Of a stretch of 52,783 nucleotides of DNA, positions 30,900 through 39,688 are shown in pieces. The DNA is from Sphaerospermopsis kisseleviana NIES-73 (GTDB taxonomy: Bacteria; Cyanobacteriota; Cyanobacteriia; Cyanobacteriales; Nostocaceae). How positions within the stretch are numbered: the first letter of the stretch is position 1; every line of letters begins with the position of its first letter. The stretch covers positions 3,824,717-3,877,499 of the forward strand of contig NZ_AP018314.1 in NCBI RefSeq assembly GCF_002368075.1, given 5' to 3'. The notes under the pieces are model-generated. The model had not been told where the DNA came from, searched no databases, and worked only from the letters and a program-made list of their open reading frames with translations. A program made the position numbers and the translations under genes.

Positions 30900-30928
30900 C
30901 ACGCAGAGTCCCAAAGACGCAGAGAGAA
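30900..30928. repeat. ACGCAGAG-type repeat
   Basis: CACGCAGAGTCCCAAAGACG followed by CAGAGAGA is one dispersed copy of the ACGCAGAG word, lying just before the start of the next gene. Confidence 0.65.
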
Positions 30929-30954
30929 TGAGAGTTTTTAAATGCAGGCTTAAG

Positions 30955-31596
30955 ATGAATCGCATTATTTCTGGATATTTATTGAATGTGACGCGCTACC
31001 AGCAAACTTACTGGCTTGTAGCTGGGGCAATTATCGGATACGTTGGCTTTGTGGTGATATTGGGAACGACTCGGTTAGTGATTGGTGTTGGTGGTGCGAT
31101 CGCATTAGGAATGATAGCGTTTTGGTGTTGGAATGTGAACCAATCTTTGCCAAAATCAACACACAATCTATTAGAACGCGAGACTTTTCTGGCGCATTTG
31201 AAAAAACTTGAACCCCAGATAGATAAAAGTTCTCAAACAACTTGGCGACAAGCTTATCAATGGGCAGAAGCAACTCAACAATTCGCTACTCAAATTGCTC
31301 AAATAGAACCTAGTTTAATTCCCGAATTATTAGAGGCTTTGTATACCGTAATCTCTCTGACTCAGCAGGTAGTTTTCGCTTTAGTAACAGTTAATCAAGT
31401 GCAATCTTCCACCTATCGTCCCTTAGCCCAGGAACAGTTACAAATTAGTTGCGATCGCCTCCAACAAACACACGACGAATTACAACAATTACAGGATCAA
31501 ATCCTACTCTCCCACCTCAATCATACTCATCCTAATATCAATCTTCCCAAAACTTTGCAATTGATAATTACAGCAAATAAAACCGCCCTCCACTAA
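30955..31596 (+). CDS. Two-helix membrane protein, cluster with VWA protein
   Basis: About 213 residues from the ATG at 30955. That start is chosen because the longer frame upstream reads through an ACGCAGAG repeat. Two adjoining membrane segments (YWLVAGAIIGYVGFVVILG and VIGVGGAIALGMIAFWCW) occupy about residues 18-60. The rest is helical and soluble, Gln-rich towards the end (DRLQQTHDELQQLQDQILLS), probably coiled coil. No domain recognised. It lies 48 bp before the VWA/solute-binding gene in the same direction and is probably co-transcribed, so it may be its membrane partner. Confidence 0.7.
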   Translation: MNRIISGYLLNVTRYQQTYWLVAGAIIGYVGFVVILGTTRLVIGVGGAIALGMIAFWCWNVNQSLPKSTHNLLERETFLAHLKKLEPQIDKSSQTTWRQAYQWAEATQQFATQIAQIEPSLIPELLEALYTVISLTQQVVFALVTVNQVQSSTYRPLAQEQLQISCDRLQQTHDELQQLQDQILLSHLNHTHPNINLPKTLQLIITANKTALH

Positions 31597-31644
31597 ACAT
31601 ATTCTCATCTTTGCGTGTTAAAATTCTATCATCTAAAAATAGCC

Positions 31645-33393
31645 ATGAAAATTGTTAGAAAACTCCGAAAACACATCTTTGTCTTGTTTTTGTGGATGTC
31701 TGTAATTAGCGCATCAATATTGTTCTGTACCACCCCTGAAGTAGATTCTTTTGACAGTGCTTACCGGGTTGTACAAGAATCTTTATTACCTCAAATCTCC
31801 ATCGAAAAAGCTACAATTTCTGATGCAGTTGCCCAAGGTTACAGTATTAAAAAATTAGCAGAACCTTTACCAAATATGGAAGATTTTCCTCTCTATGGTG
31901 CCAAGCCATCAACTGATAGTAATATTGCTTATGTTGAAATTTTTGGTTCGGCGGAAAAATCCAATGCCCAAAAGCAAGATGAACGTTGGCTGGTGGATGT
32001 TGCAGAAGCCTTTAATGCCAAAAAAATTACTAATAGTTCTGGGCAAATTCTTCAGGTAGGAATTCGCAATATTCCCTCTGGTACTGCCACAAGAATTTTA
32101 GCGGCTAAAAAAGCAAGTCCGGCTGGGTTTTCCCCTTCTAATCAGCTATTGTTAAAACTTTTGGCATCTGAAGGAGTCACAACTTCAATTATTACTCCCA
32201 AATTAGTATCTGACTTTGTTGGTTTTGTGGTGGATGGGAAAGCTAATCAAGAACTAGCAAAAAACGGTGATGTCACCTTTGAAAAACTACTAGATGCTAT
32301 TTTATCGGGTAAAATCACCGTTGGCTATCCCAATCCTTACAGTAGCAGTACATCCTTAAATTTACTGTACACTTTATTTTGGCGGAGTGCAGGACATGAT
32401 CAAGATGGTAAACCTCTCACTACCTCTGAATTACAATCACCACAGGTAAATTCGGTATTTGATAAATTTCAAAATCAGGTGTTAATTACAACGCTGACAA
32501 CTCTTGAATTGAAAGATATTTTTATCCGCGACAACCAAAAACTACAAGCGTTTCCTCTACAATATCAAAGTTACCAAACTTTGAAGAAACTGCCAGGATT
32601 TGAAGATGTGGTGTTTATCCCCTTTGGAGTAGCTAATGATAATCCTTTGGTGGGGTTTAATTGGAATACTGCGTCCCAAAATGAAGGTTTACGGCGATTT
32701 AGTGAATTTGCTTTATCTCCAGAAATGCAGCAGTTAGCCAAAGCACAAGGCTTTAATGCGGATGAACAGTTCAAAAGTCGGGTTTTACCACCCATTCCTA
32801 ATGGTGCAGTTCTGAAAGCGGCGCAGTCTTATTGGAAACAGCGTAAAGACGGCGGACGGACAGTTAACTTGATGATGGTTATTGATACCAGTGGTTCAAT
32901 GGAAGGCGATCGCCTACAAGCTGTCAAAAACAGTCTGCGAATTGCTGCACAGTCAATTAATCCTGGTAACTATGTGGGACTAGTTGCATTTAGCGATCGC
33001 CCTCAACAAATACTTCCCCTTGCTCCTTTTAATACACAACAACACAAACGTTTGTTAGCGGCCGCTGATTCCCTCATCGCTGATGGAGAAACAGCTATGT
33101 ATGACGGGATGATAGTCGGTTTATCAGAACTAATGGAACGTCAAAAAACTGATCCTAATGGAAGATTTTATTTGCTACTGCTGAGTGATGGTGAAGTGAA
33201 TACAGGATTACGGTTTAACGAAATCGCCAATGTTCTCAAATATAGTGGTGTGCGTTTCTATCCCATCGGTTATGGAGAAGTTAATCAAAATGAATTACAA
33301 GAAATTGCGAAGTTGCGAGAAACTACTGTGAAATCCAGCGATCCGCAAAAACTACAAACACTATTCACCGAACTGTTGCAAACCAACTTGTAA
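31645..33393 (+). CDS. VWA domain protein with solute-binding N-terminal domain
   Basis: A 582-residue exported protein. The start is the ATG at 31645, with the basic MKIVRKLRKH leading into one hydrophobic segment (IFVLFLWMSVISASILFC), a signal anchor or lipoprotein-like signal. Residues about 75-395 resemble an ABC-type extracellular solute-binding domain (IAYVEIFGSAEKSN, VGIRNIPSGTATRI, FIPFGVANDNPLVGFNW, FSEFALSPEMQQLAKAQGFN). A VWA domain follows with an intact MIDAS motif, D414-T-S416-G-S418, later T (GETAMYDG) and D (LLSDGEVNTG). The pairing suggests that binding of a substrate is coupled to metal-dependent protein interaction in the periplasm. Ligand unknown. Confidence 0.85.
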   Translation: MKIVRKLRKHIFVLFLWMSVISASILFCTTPEVDSFDSAYRVVQESLLPQISIEKATISDAVAQGYSIKKLAEPLPNMEDFPLYGAKPSTDSNIAYVEIFGSAEKSNAQKQDERWLVDVAEAFNAKKITNSSGQILQVGIRNIPSGTATRILAAKKASPAGFSPSNQLLLKLLASEGVTTSIITPKLVSDFVGFVVDGKANQELAKNGDVTFEKLLDAILSGKITVGYPNPYSSSTSLNLLYTLFWRSAGHDQDGKPLTTSELQSPQVNSVFDKFQNQVLITTLTTLELKDIFIRDNQKLQAFPLQYQSYQTLKKLPGFEDVVFIPFGVANDNPLVGFNWNTASQNEGLRRFSEFALSPEMQQLAKAQGFNADEQFKSRVLPPIPNGAVLKAAQSYWKQRKDGGRTVNLMMVIDTSGSMEGDRLQAVKNSLRIAAQSINPGNYVGLVAFSDRPQQILPLAPFNTQQHKRLLAAADSLIADGETAMYDGMIVGLSELMERQKTDPNGRFYLLLLSDGEVNTGLRFNEIANVLKYSGVRFYPIGYGEVNQNELQEIAKLRETTVKSSDPQKLQTLFTELLQTNL

Positions 33394-33421
33394 GGATTCA
33401 GGTAGTTTAATCAATAAGGTC

Positions 33422-33485
33422 GATCCCCGACTTCTTCTTTTGATAAGTCCAATAAATTATGACTAATGGACAGAAGTCGGGGATC
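33422..33485. repeat. Palindromic repeat GATCCCCGACTTCT
   Basis: GATCCCCGACTTCT (33422-33435) is matched exactly by AGAAGTCGGGGATC (33472-33485), a 14-bp stem with a 36-base loop. It lies between the VWA gene and the small exported protein gene and may act as an attenuator or be a dispersed repeat. Confidence 0.75.
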
Positions 33486-33535
33486 TGATTTCTTCAGAGA
33501 AGAATTACACCAACTTGTGAATAATTTGTAAATGT

Positions 33536-33889
33536 ATGAATCGTTCTTTGTTCAAAGTTTTAGGATGGGGTTGGGGATTATTTTTGATTGCGGGAGTGGC
33601 GATCGCACAAATTTCTCCACGTGCAATTTTACTTATTGATAAAAGTTACTGTCCTCCTGAACAATGGCAGAAAGTAGCACAAACCTACGCTCAAAAATAT
33701 CAAACTTCCCAATTACATACAGTAATTTTATTTGATGATTTGAGCCAAGAAAAATTCTCACTTCCACCGCAACCATCAGTAATTAGCCAGTTATCCACCT
33801 ACGGTCGCCCAAATTTAAAACGACAATCTCAGCTACAGAAAACTTATCCAAAAGCTCAATTATTGAGTTGTCGTTTGATTAACAATTAA
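33536..33889 (+). CDS. Small exported protein of the VWA cluster
   Basis: A 117-residue protein with a signal peptide (about 1-24, ending VAIAQ). The mature part begins SPRAILLIDKSYCPPEQWQK and holds two cysteines. No known family. It follows the VWA/solute-binding gene in the same direction with a palindromic repeat in between. Its TAA stop (33887-33889) coincides with the TAAAT target duplication of the MITE next to it, so the inserted element lies directly after the gene without damaging it. Confidence 0.7.
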   Translation: MNRSLFKVLGWGWGLFLIAGVAIAQISPRAILLIDKSYCPPEQWQKVAQTYAQKYQTSQLHTVILFDDLSQEKFSLPPQPSVISQLSTYGRPNLKRQSQLQKTYPKAQLLSCRLINN

Positions 33890-33891
33890 AT

Positions 33892-34099
33892 AGGGTTTGC
33901 TGAGAAAGTCTTTCCGTGAGGGCATAGGAGTCAGGAGTCAGGAGTCAGGAGGAGATTTGAAAATTTCTTTGCCATCTCTTGAAATCCCCAAAAATGCACA
34001 CTTTTTCCGGTATACCCTTCAAAACCCTTGCACTAATTTCTGTGTTTATCAGCCTCTAACCTTTGATATATCAAGGTTTTAGGTTTATTCAGCAAACCC
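33892..34099. mobile_element. MITE-like element, copy 1 (complete, 208 bp)
   Basis: The terminal inverted repeat AGGGTTTGCTGA on the left matches TCAGCAAACCC(T) on the right. TAAAT duplicates flank it (33887-33891 and 34100-34104). It carries no transposase; the interior contains GGAGTCA heptamers. It lies between two convergent genes and supplies the current stop codon of the NB-ARC gene on the reverse strand (34091-34089). An open frame inside it has no coding features. Confidence 0.85.
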
Positions 34100-35288
34100 T
34101 AAATAATCGCTGTACGCATTTAAGAATCACGGGTTGTAGATAAAATCTTTCCATTGCTTCATCTTTGATTGTTTCTATCAACGCTCGTCGTTTTAAAGAT
34201 AAGAGTGCTGCTAAAATATCGCCATTAGCAGCATTATTTTTGAGGTTTAAGAGTATTTCTTGACGAGTGAATCCTTGTAATTTAGTGGCTAAAAACTCCA
34301 TAATCATTTTTTCTAAAGGAGAAATTTGTTCTAGCCATCGTGTTACCAGGGGAGCAAATTCACCAGAGACTAATGTTCCAGAAGCAAGAAACTCTCCCAC
34401 ATCTCCAGCAAATAATTCATGGATGAAATTGGCGGCCATATTCAGAAATAAGGGATTACCACCATATTGATTAACTAGAGTAATCCACTGTTGAGCATCA
34501 AAGGTAAGTTGATGATGCTGCAAAAGTTCAATTGCACCTTCCATAAGTCCACCCAGGGGAAAAATCACCGCACCCGCAGCACTTAAAAGATTTAGTCCCT
34601 CTGGTTGTTCGCGGCTAGTGATCATCACACAACTATCATGAGGCGTTTGGACAACACTGCGGAGAAAGTCTGCATATAGTTCATATCCTGCACGATATTG
34701 TCCCCCGCGGTTACCCCCTAAAATTGCATCCCAACCATCAAAAATTAGTAGGGTTTGCGGTGCTAAATCTGGTGGTTTATCTGTTGCTGGTGGGTTGTGG
34801 TGAAAGGAAAACCACAGAGTTTTTTGAAAATGCGATCGCCTATTTTCTGCTAATTTTACAGCTAAAGCTGTTTTCCCAATACCTCCTATTCCTGTGATGA
34901 CAATCAGGGGTGTTCTTTGTTCTATTGCTTGGCTAAGTGTCGCTAGTTCGTAACGTCTGCCAAAGAATAAGGGAATATAGGGGATTTGGGTTGTATTAGC
35001 TATGGAAGAATTGAGAGGACGTTCCACTAAGTCTTGCCAATTTAAACCCAAAACCTGACAAAATGCTTTAAATGCTGAGGCATCAATGGCATCACCTTTA
35101 AGGAAGCGTTTCCATGTCGCTAAAGATACCCCTGCTGCAAATACTTCGGCATTTTCCCAGTTACAGTTAGGTTCAATAATTTGACTGGTTTGTTCTAACC
35201 AAAGCGGATTATCAATTGTCCAACCTTTTTCTTTACGAGCTTGTTTAGTAATTTGCAATCCAGTCTGAGAAAGTTTTAAGCTAGGCAT
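34089..35288 (-). CDS. NB-ARC ATPase with N-terminal helix-turn-helix-like region
   Basis: About 399 residues from the ATG at 35288. The N-terminal 90 residues (GLQITKQARKEKGW..., VSLATWKRFLKGDAIDASAF, LGLNWQDLVERP) look like the small DNA-binding-type region seen in cyanobacterial STAND proteins. The NB-ARC core starts at PLFFGRRYEL. Walker A is ITGIGGIGKTALAVKLAE, and a Walker B-like LLIFDGWDAIL and MITSREQPEG follow, then a winged-helix region. No WD40 or TPR sensor domain follows, so it is a short form. A MITE replaced the last codons: the product now ends RLFRVC, where the uninterrupted sequence would read RLFNC. Confidence 0.85.
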   Translation of the reverse strand: MPSLKLSQTGLQITKQARKEKGWTIDNPLWLEQTSQIIEPNCNWENAEVFAAGVSLATWKRFLKGDAIDASAFKAFCQVLGLNWQDLVERPLNSSIANTTQIPYIPLFFGRRYELATLSQAIEQRTPLIVITGIGGIGKTALAVKLAENRRSHFQKTLWFSFHHNPPATDKPPDLAPQTLLIFDGWDAILGGNRGGQYRAGYELYADFLRSVVQTPHDSCVMITSREQPEGLNLLSAAGAVIFPLGGLMEGAIELLQHHQLTFDAQQWITLVNQYGGNPLFLNMAANFIHELFAGDVGEFLASGTLVSGEFAPLVTRWLEQISPLEKMIMEFLATKLQGFTRQEILLNLKNNAANGDILAALLSLKRRALIETIKDEAMERFYLQPVILKCVQRLFRVC

Positions 35289-35393
35289 TACACTAAGTTG
35301 GTGAGTGTTAAAAATTGTCGTTATGACAAGGCAACAAGCAAAATAGCAAGAGTTGATGAATTTTATCCTGTTCCTATTCCCTGTTACCAATAA

Positions 35394-37445
35394 CTAAATA
35401 CCTTTAACCCGTTTAATTGCCACTAATGCCTGATAAATCATAGCTGCAACTTCAGCCCGTGTGGCTTCTCTGGTAGGTGCAAGCAGTTTGGGATCTGGAT
35501 AATTAACAATAATTTTGTGTTGGTTGGCGGTTGCGATCGCGGTTCTGGCATATTCAGGTACTGATTTTATATCACTGTAGGCAGTTAATAAATTGTTATT
35601 AGCATTGTTAGCTGGTGGTAGTCCGAGTCCGTTGACTAGGGAAACTAACACCTGTATTCTTTGCACATTTTGATCTGGGCGAAAAGTGCGATCGCTAAAC
35701 CCACCGACAAAACCACCTCTAGCAGCTATGTGAATGGCTTTAGCTGCCCAAAAATCAGCGGGAACATCTATAAATTCTATTCCTTGACGTTTGGGTGTAG
35801 GGTTAAAAGCAGCGGCTATTAAAGCCGCATATTGGGCGCGAGTCATGGCTTTATCTGGTTGATAACTACCATCAGCAAAACCTTGAGTTAAATTCATACT
35901 CACCAACGCCCGAATATATGCTTCTGCCCAATGTCCTACCAAATCAGAAAATGAGGGAATTTCTGTATCTGGTTTGACAATGTAGGGAGAAGAAATAACT
36001 TGTGCCTCACCTCTGGAAACTAAAGCTTGATAAATTAATGCTGCTACCTCTGCACGAGTAATTTCTCTGAGTGGTTCTAATAGTTCTATTTGGGGATAAT
36101 TGACTATTAGCAGTTTTTGAGTAGCAACTGTGACTGCATTTGTAGCATAACTAGGAATTTGGGCGCGATCGCTATACACATTTAACCCGTTAGGATTACT
36201 GCCTGTAAATTTTAAACCATTAATAATTGATACTATCGCCTGTACTTTGGTTAAATTTTGTCCTGGTCTAAAAGTACCATCGGGAAAGCCACTCAAAAAA
36301 CCGGCATCAGCCGCACTAGCAATAGCTGAAGCTGCCCAAAAATCAGTTCTGACATCTTTAAATCTATTCAGGTTATTACTAGCAGGTAGTTGAAAAGTCT
36401 TAGTAATTAAGGCAGCATATTGAGCGCGGGTAATAGGTGTAGCAGGTCGAAATGTGCCATCAGGGAAACCACTAATAAAACCTTTATTCACCAAAGCTTC
36501 TACAAACGCCGCTGCCCAATGTCCATCTAAGTCTGAAAAACTGGTACTAATAACTTGACTAGGAGTATCGGCTGTAGCAGCGAGAAATTTTACTACTCCC
36601 TGAACTTGGGCAGGATTTAACTGATTGCCTACAGAAATCACTTTTTGAGATGATATATTTTGAATATCAAAATCTTTGTGATCACGAAAAATATTATCAG
36701 CCGGATCTTCGGGTTTACCCAACTCAGGAACAGCATTACCATTTACCAATAAACCACCTTGGGTATTTTGGCAAATCAAATTTCGTCGTAATACCGGACT
36801 AGCATCACGAGAAAGGGCTATACCTATCGAGTTATTGGCAAGTTTGTTATTGGCCACTAGAGGGGCTGCAAAATCGCTAATAGCTATCCCTACAGGGTTA
36901 TTTTCAAATACATTCCGCAACACTTCCCCTTTGCTATAACGTGCCATCATTAAACCACTGGCAGCATTTTGGACAAATACATTATCTAAAATGGCGGGTT
37001 TAGCCTTACCAGTTGCAAATATCCCTTCCCGTCCACATTTACTGAATGTATTATTAGCTAAAGTCGGTGCTGTTGATTCAATCCAAATCCCAGTACCCTT
37101 AGAAACAGGATTGATCACTGTTACCCCTAACAAACTGGCATTACCTAACAACAGCAATGTGATATCTTGCCAACCAAAGGTAGGACTTTGATACTCACCA
37201 CTGCCAGAAATAATAATTCCCTGACCTTTGTTAGATTCGTTACCTACTACGAGCATTTCCCCAGGAATAATCAGCGGAAACACCTCTCCGTTAGAAGTGC
37301 TATACGTTCCTGGTGCTAACTGAATAATTCCTGGGGTTCTGGTGGCTTTTAAGGCACGGGTGATACTTTTTAACGGACTTAACCGAGAACCTGTATTAGC
37401 ATCGTTACCTATGACGGGATTTACATGGAGTGTCGCAACAGCCAT
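35394..37445 (-). CDS. DUF1565 beta-helix and SLH domain protein
   Basis: A 683-residue protein. Residues 5-270 form a DUF1565/right-handed beta-helix region (HVNPVIGNDANTGSRLSPLK..., repeated NNxFxxN turns). Two triplets of SLH domains follow, at about 302-470 and 497-675. Each SLH shows DLxGHWA and GFxDGxFRPxxxxTRAQ signatures. SLH domains bind the peptidoglycan-linked cell wall polymer or bridge to the outer membrane. Oddly, no signal peptide precedes the DUF1565 domain at the ATG (37445), and no alternative upstream start provides one. The 3' end lies 3 bp from the upstream frame of the NB-ARC gene. Confidence 0.88.
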   Translation of the reverse strand: MAVATLHVNPVIGNDANTGSRLSPLKSITRALKATRTPGIIQLAPGTYSTSNGEVFPLIIPGEMLVVGNESNKGQGIIISGSGEYQSPTFGWQDITLLLLGNASLLGVTVINPVSKGTGIWIESTAPTLANNTFSKCGREGIFATGKAKPAILDNVFVQNAASGLMMARYSKGEVLRNVFENNPVGIAISDFAAPLVANNKLANNSIGIALSRDASPVLRRNLICQNTQGGLLVNGNAVPELGKPEDPADNIFRDHKDFDIQNISSQKVISVGNQLNPAQVQGVVKFLAATADTPSQVISTSFSDLDGHWAAAFVEALVNKGFISGFPDGTFRPATPITRAQYAALITKTFQLPASNNLNRFKDVRTDFWAASAIASAADAGFLSGFPDGTFRPGQNLTKVQAIVSIINGLKFTGSNPNGLNVYSDRAQIPSYATNAVTVATQKLLIVNYPQIELLEPLREITRAEVAALIYQALVSRGEAQVISSPYIVKPDTEIPSFSDLVGHWAEAYIRALVSMNLTQGFADGSYQPDKAMTRAQYAALIAAAFNPTPKRQGIEFIDVPADFWAAKAIHIAARGGFVGGFSDRTFRPDQNVQRIQVLVSLVNGLGLPPANNANNNLLTAYSDIKSVPEYARTAIATANQHKIIVNYPDPKLLAPTREATRAEVAAMIYQALVAIKRVKGI

Positions 37446-37827
<382 letters not shown>

Positions 37828-39192
37828 TCAATTATCAATTGACAATCGAAACTGATTAACAACCTGATCTAATCCTACGGAATGGGCAGCTTTAAATAAT
37901 AAGCGATCGCCCTCCTTTACATAAGTATTTAATCTGGTTACTAAATCACTATGAGTAGCAAAACATTCACAAGGAATTCCTTTTGCACTATCAGCAATAA
38001 TTTCTGCATCTTGGCTATTAACTAAAATCAATAACCCATCTAAATTCAATTTCTGCACCATTTCCCCAACTTGTTGATGTAATTGTGGGGATCTGTCTCC
38101 TAATTCCTTCATTGCTCCTAATACGGCAATTTTCCGCTTTCCTGGTGTATCTGCTAATAACTGCAAAGCTGCTAACATCGCTTCTGGGGCGGCGTTATAA
38201 GTTTCATCTAAAATTACAATATCATTAGGTAATGTAAACCTTTGCGATCGCCCTCCTGGCATATTCACAATTACCCCTTTTTTTAGGGTTTGCCAATCAA
38301 TTTCTAATACCTTAGCTACTGCTAATGCTGCTAAAAAATTAGTGGCATTATGACGACCTGGTAAGGGTAATGGTAAATCCATTCCTGCTACTTCTATAGT
38401 TTCATTGTCAACTAATTTCCCTTGAATATCTCCACCGGAAAAACCATAACTAATCACTTTTCCCTGCCAAAATTTCTTTGCTATCTCCATTAATAGGGGA
38501 CTATCGTAATTGAGAATTGCTACACTATCATCAGACATTTCTGCTAATAATTCACATTTAGCTTCTGCGATCGCTTGTTCTGAACCTAGTAGCTCAATAT
38601 GTGCTGTTCCCACATTAGTAATAACACCGATATTTGGACTAGCTATTTGTGTTAATTCCGCAATTTGTCCCCTTCCTCGCATGGCCATTTCTATGACTGC
38701 AAAATCATGTTCTGCACCCATTTCTAACAGCGTTTTAGGAACACCTATTTCATTGTTGAAATTTCCATAGGTTTTGTGAACTTGTCCTCTAGTTCCTAAA
38801 ACTGCGGCGATCAGTTCCTTGGTTGTGGTTTTACCTACTGAACCTGTTACCCCAATTACAGGAATAATCAAGGAATCCCGCCACCATCTAGCAATTTGCT
38901 GATATGCCTTCAGAGTGTCGGGAACTTGTAATACAGGTATGTCAGGGTTTTCATCAGTATACTCTACAATGGCGGCAATTGCACCCTTGGCGATCGCCAT
39001 TTGTACAAACTTGTGTCCATCGAATTTTTCGCCACGTAAAGCTAAAAACACTTCACCCGGTTGTAAAATCCTGGTGTCTGTTTGGATACCCTTGCTTACT
39101 TGAGCTAATGCAGATGCAGATAAATTTACAGGATGGGCTGATAGAACTTCAACCAATTGGGATAAAGTAGCCGAAACAGACATACTGATCAT
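37828..39192 (-). CDS. murF: UDP-N-acetylmuramoyl-tripeptide--D-alanyl-D-alanine ligase
   Basis: This cytoplasmic Mur ligase of about 454 residues adds D-Ala-D-Ala to UDP-MurNAc-tripeptide, the last cytoplasmic step of peptidoglycan precursor assembly. The three-domain order is clear: an N-terminal UMP-binding domain with IQTDTRILQPGEVFLALRGE, the ATP-binding motif GVTGSVGKTTTKE (about 115-127), FNNEIGVPKTLL, AVIEMAMRGRGQI, then the C-terminal domain with DETYNAAPEAMLAAL and VLGAMKELGD. ATGs at 39192 and 39183 are both possible starts; the residue numbers assume the former. The gene is isolated from other mur genes. Confidence 0.95.
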   Translation of the reverse strand: MISMSVSATLSQLVEVLSAHPVNLSASALAQVSKGIQTDTRILQPGEVFLALRGEKFDGHKFVQMAIAKGAIAAIVEYTDENPDIPVLQVPDTLKAYQQIARWWRDSLIIPVIGVTGSVGKTTTKELIAAVLGTRGQVHKTYGNFNNEIGVPKTLLEMGAEHDFAVIEMAMRGRGQIAELTQIASPNIGVITNVGTAHIELLGSEQAIAEAKCELLAEMSDDSVAILNYDSPLLMEIAKKFWQGKVISYGFSGGDIQGKLVDNETIEVAGMDLPLPLPGRHNATNFLAALAVAKVLEIDWQTLKKGVIVNMPGGRSQRFTLPNDIVILDETYNAAPEAMLAALQLLADTPGKRKIAVLGAMKELGDRSPQLHQQVGEMVQKLNLDGLLILVNSQDAEIIADSAKGIPCECFATHSDLVTRLNTYVKEGDRLLFKAAHSVGLDQVVNQFRLSIDN

Positions 39193-39272
39193 CAATAAAA
39201 GTTAATTACCAAATCCTACAATCTTTGAGGACAGAATTGACACTCCCTACATTGTTGAGGCGAAACCTAAAT

Positions 39273-39583
39273 AGGGGTTGCTGAGAAAGTCTTTCCGTGA
39301 GAGCATAGGAGTCAGGAGTCAGAAGTGGTAGGGGCGAAGCATTAGGGCGACTAATTATCAATTTTTGTCCAAGCCTATTTTCCGAATGCTGATGCTTCCA
39401 GCACGCTTCGCGAACGCCCGTACAGGAGTCAGGAGGAGATTTGAAAATTTCTTTGCCATCTCTTGAAATCCCCAAAAATGCACACTTTTTCCGGTATACC
39501 CTTCAAAACCCTTGCACTAATTTCTGTGTTTATCAGCCTCTAACCTTTGATATATCAAGGTTTTAGGTTTATTCAGCAAACCC
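39273..39583. mobile_element. MITE-like element, copy 2, with nested palindromic repeat
   Basis: Ends are AGGGGTTGCTGAG (39273) and TCAGCAAACCC (39583), with TAAAT duplicates at 39268-39272 and 39584-39588. Both sides are nearly identical to copy 1. Copy 2 is about 100 bp longer because a GAAGCATTCGG-family palindrome (39328-39423) lies within the GGAGTCA heptamers. Confidence 0.88.
39328..39423. repeat. Palindromic repeat nested in MITE copy 2
   Basis: GTAGGGGCGAAGCATTAGGG on the left faces CCGAATGCTGATGCTTCC and GCACGCTTCGCGAACGCCCG on the right. The inner part carries the reverse complement of the GTTCGCGAAGCGTGC core. Copy 1 of the MITE lacks this segment. Confidence 0.88.
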
Positions 39584-39688
39584 TAAATCAAAATGTGGTT
39601 TATTTACCTGAAAATAGCTGTAATTCAAAATATGAATCTCAGTATTTTCGTGTTAAAATACCGCCAATTGGTGAGATTTTCTACTAAA

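Larger units (their letters stand above)
39196..39688. other. Repeat-filled gap between murF and the P-loop ATPase gene
   Basis: The gap holds MITE copy 2 (39273-39583) inside a paralogous sequence (39246-39272 plus 39589-39627) that is repeated unfilled at 45581-45644. The leader of the ATPase gene thus consists of repeat DNA. A frame opening at 39593 would translate that repeat and is not taken as the gene start. Confidence 0.75.

Noticed and set aside
33897-34082. A 61-codon frame within MITE copy 1
   Set aside because: It lies wholly in a non-coding element, and the same stretch in copy 2 is interrupted by the palindrome.
39593-39688. Longer N terminus for the P-loop ATPase
   Set aside because: These codons lie in DNA that is repeated at 45607-45644 without a gene; the ATG at 39689 starts the conserved part.
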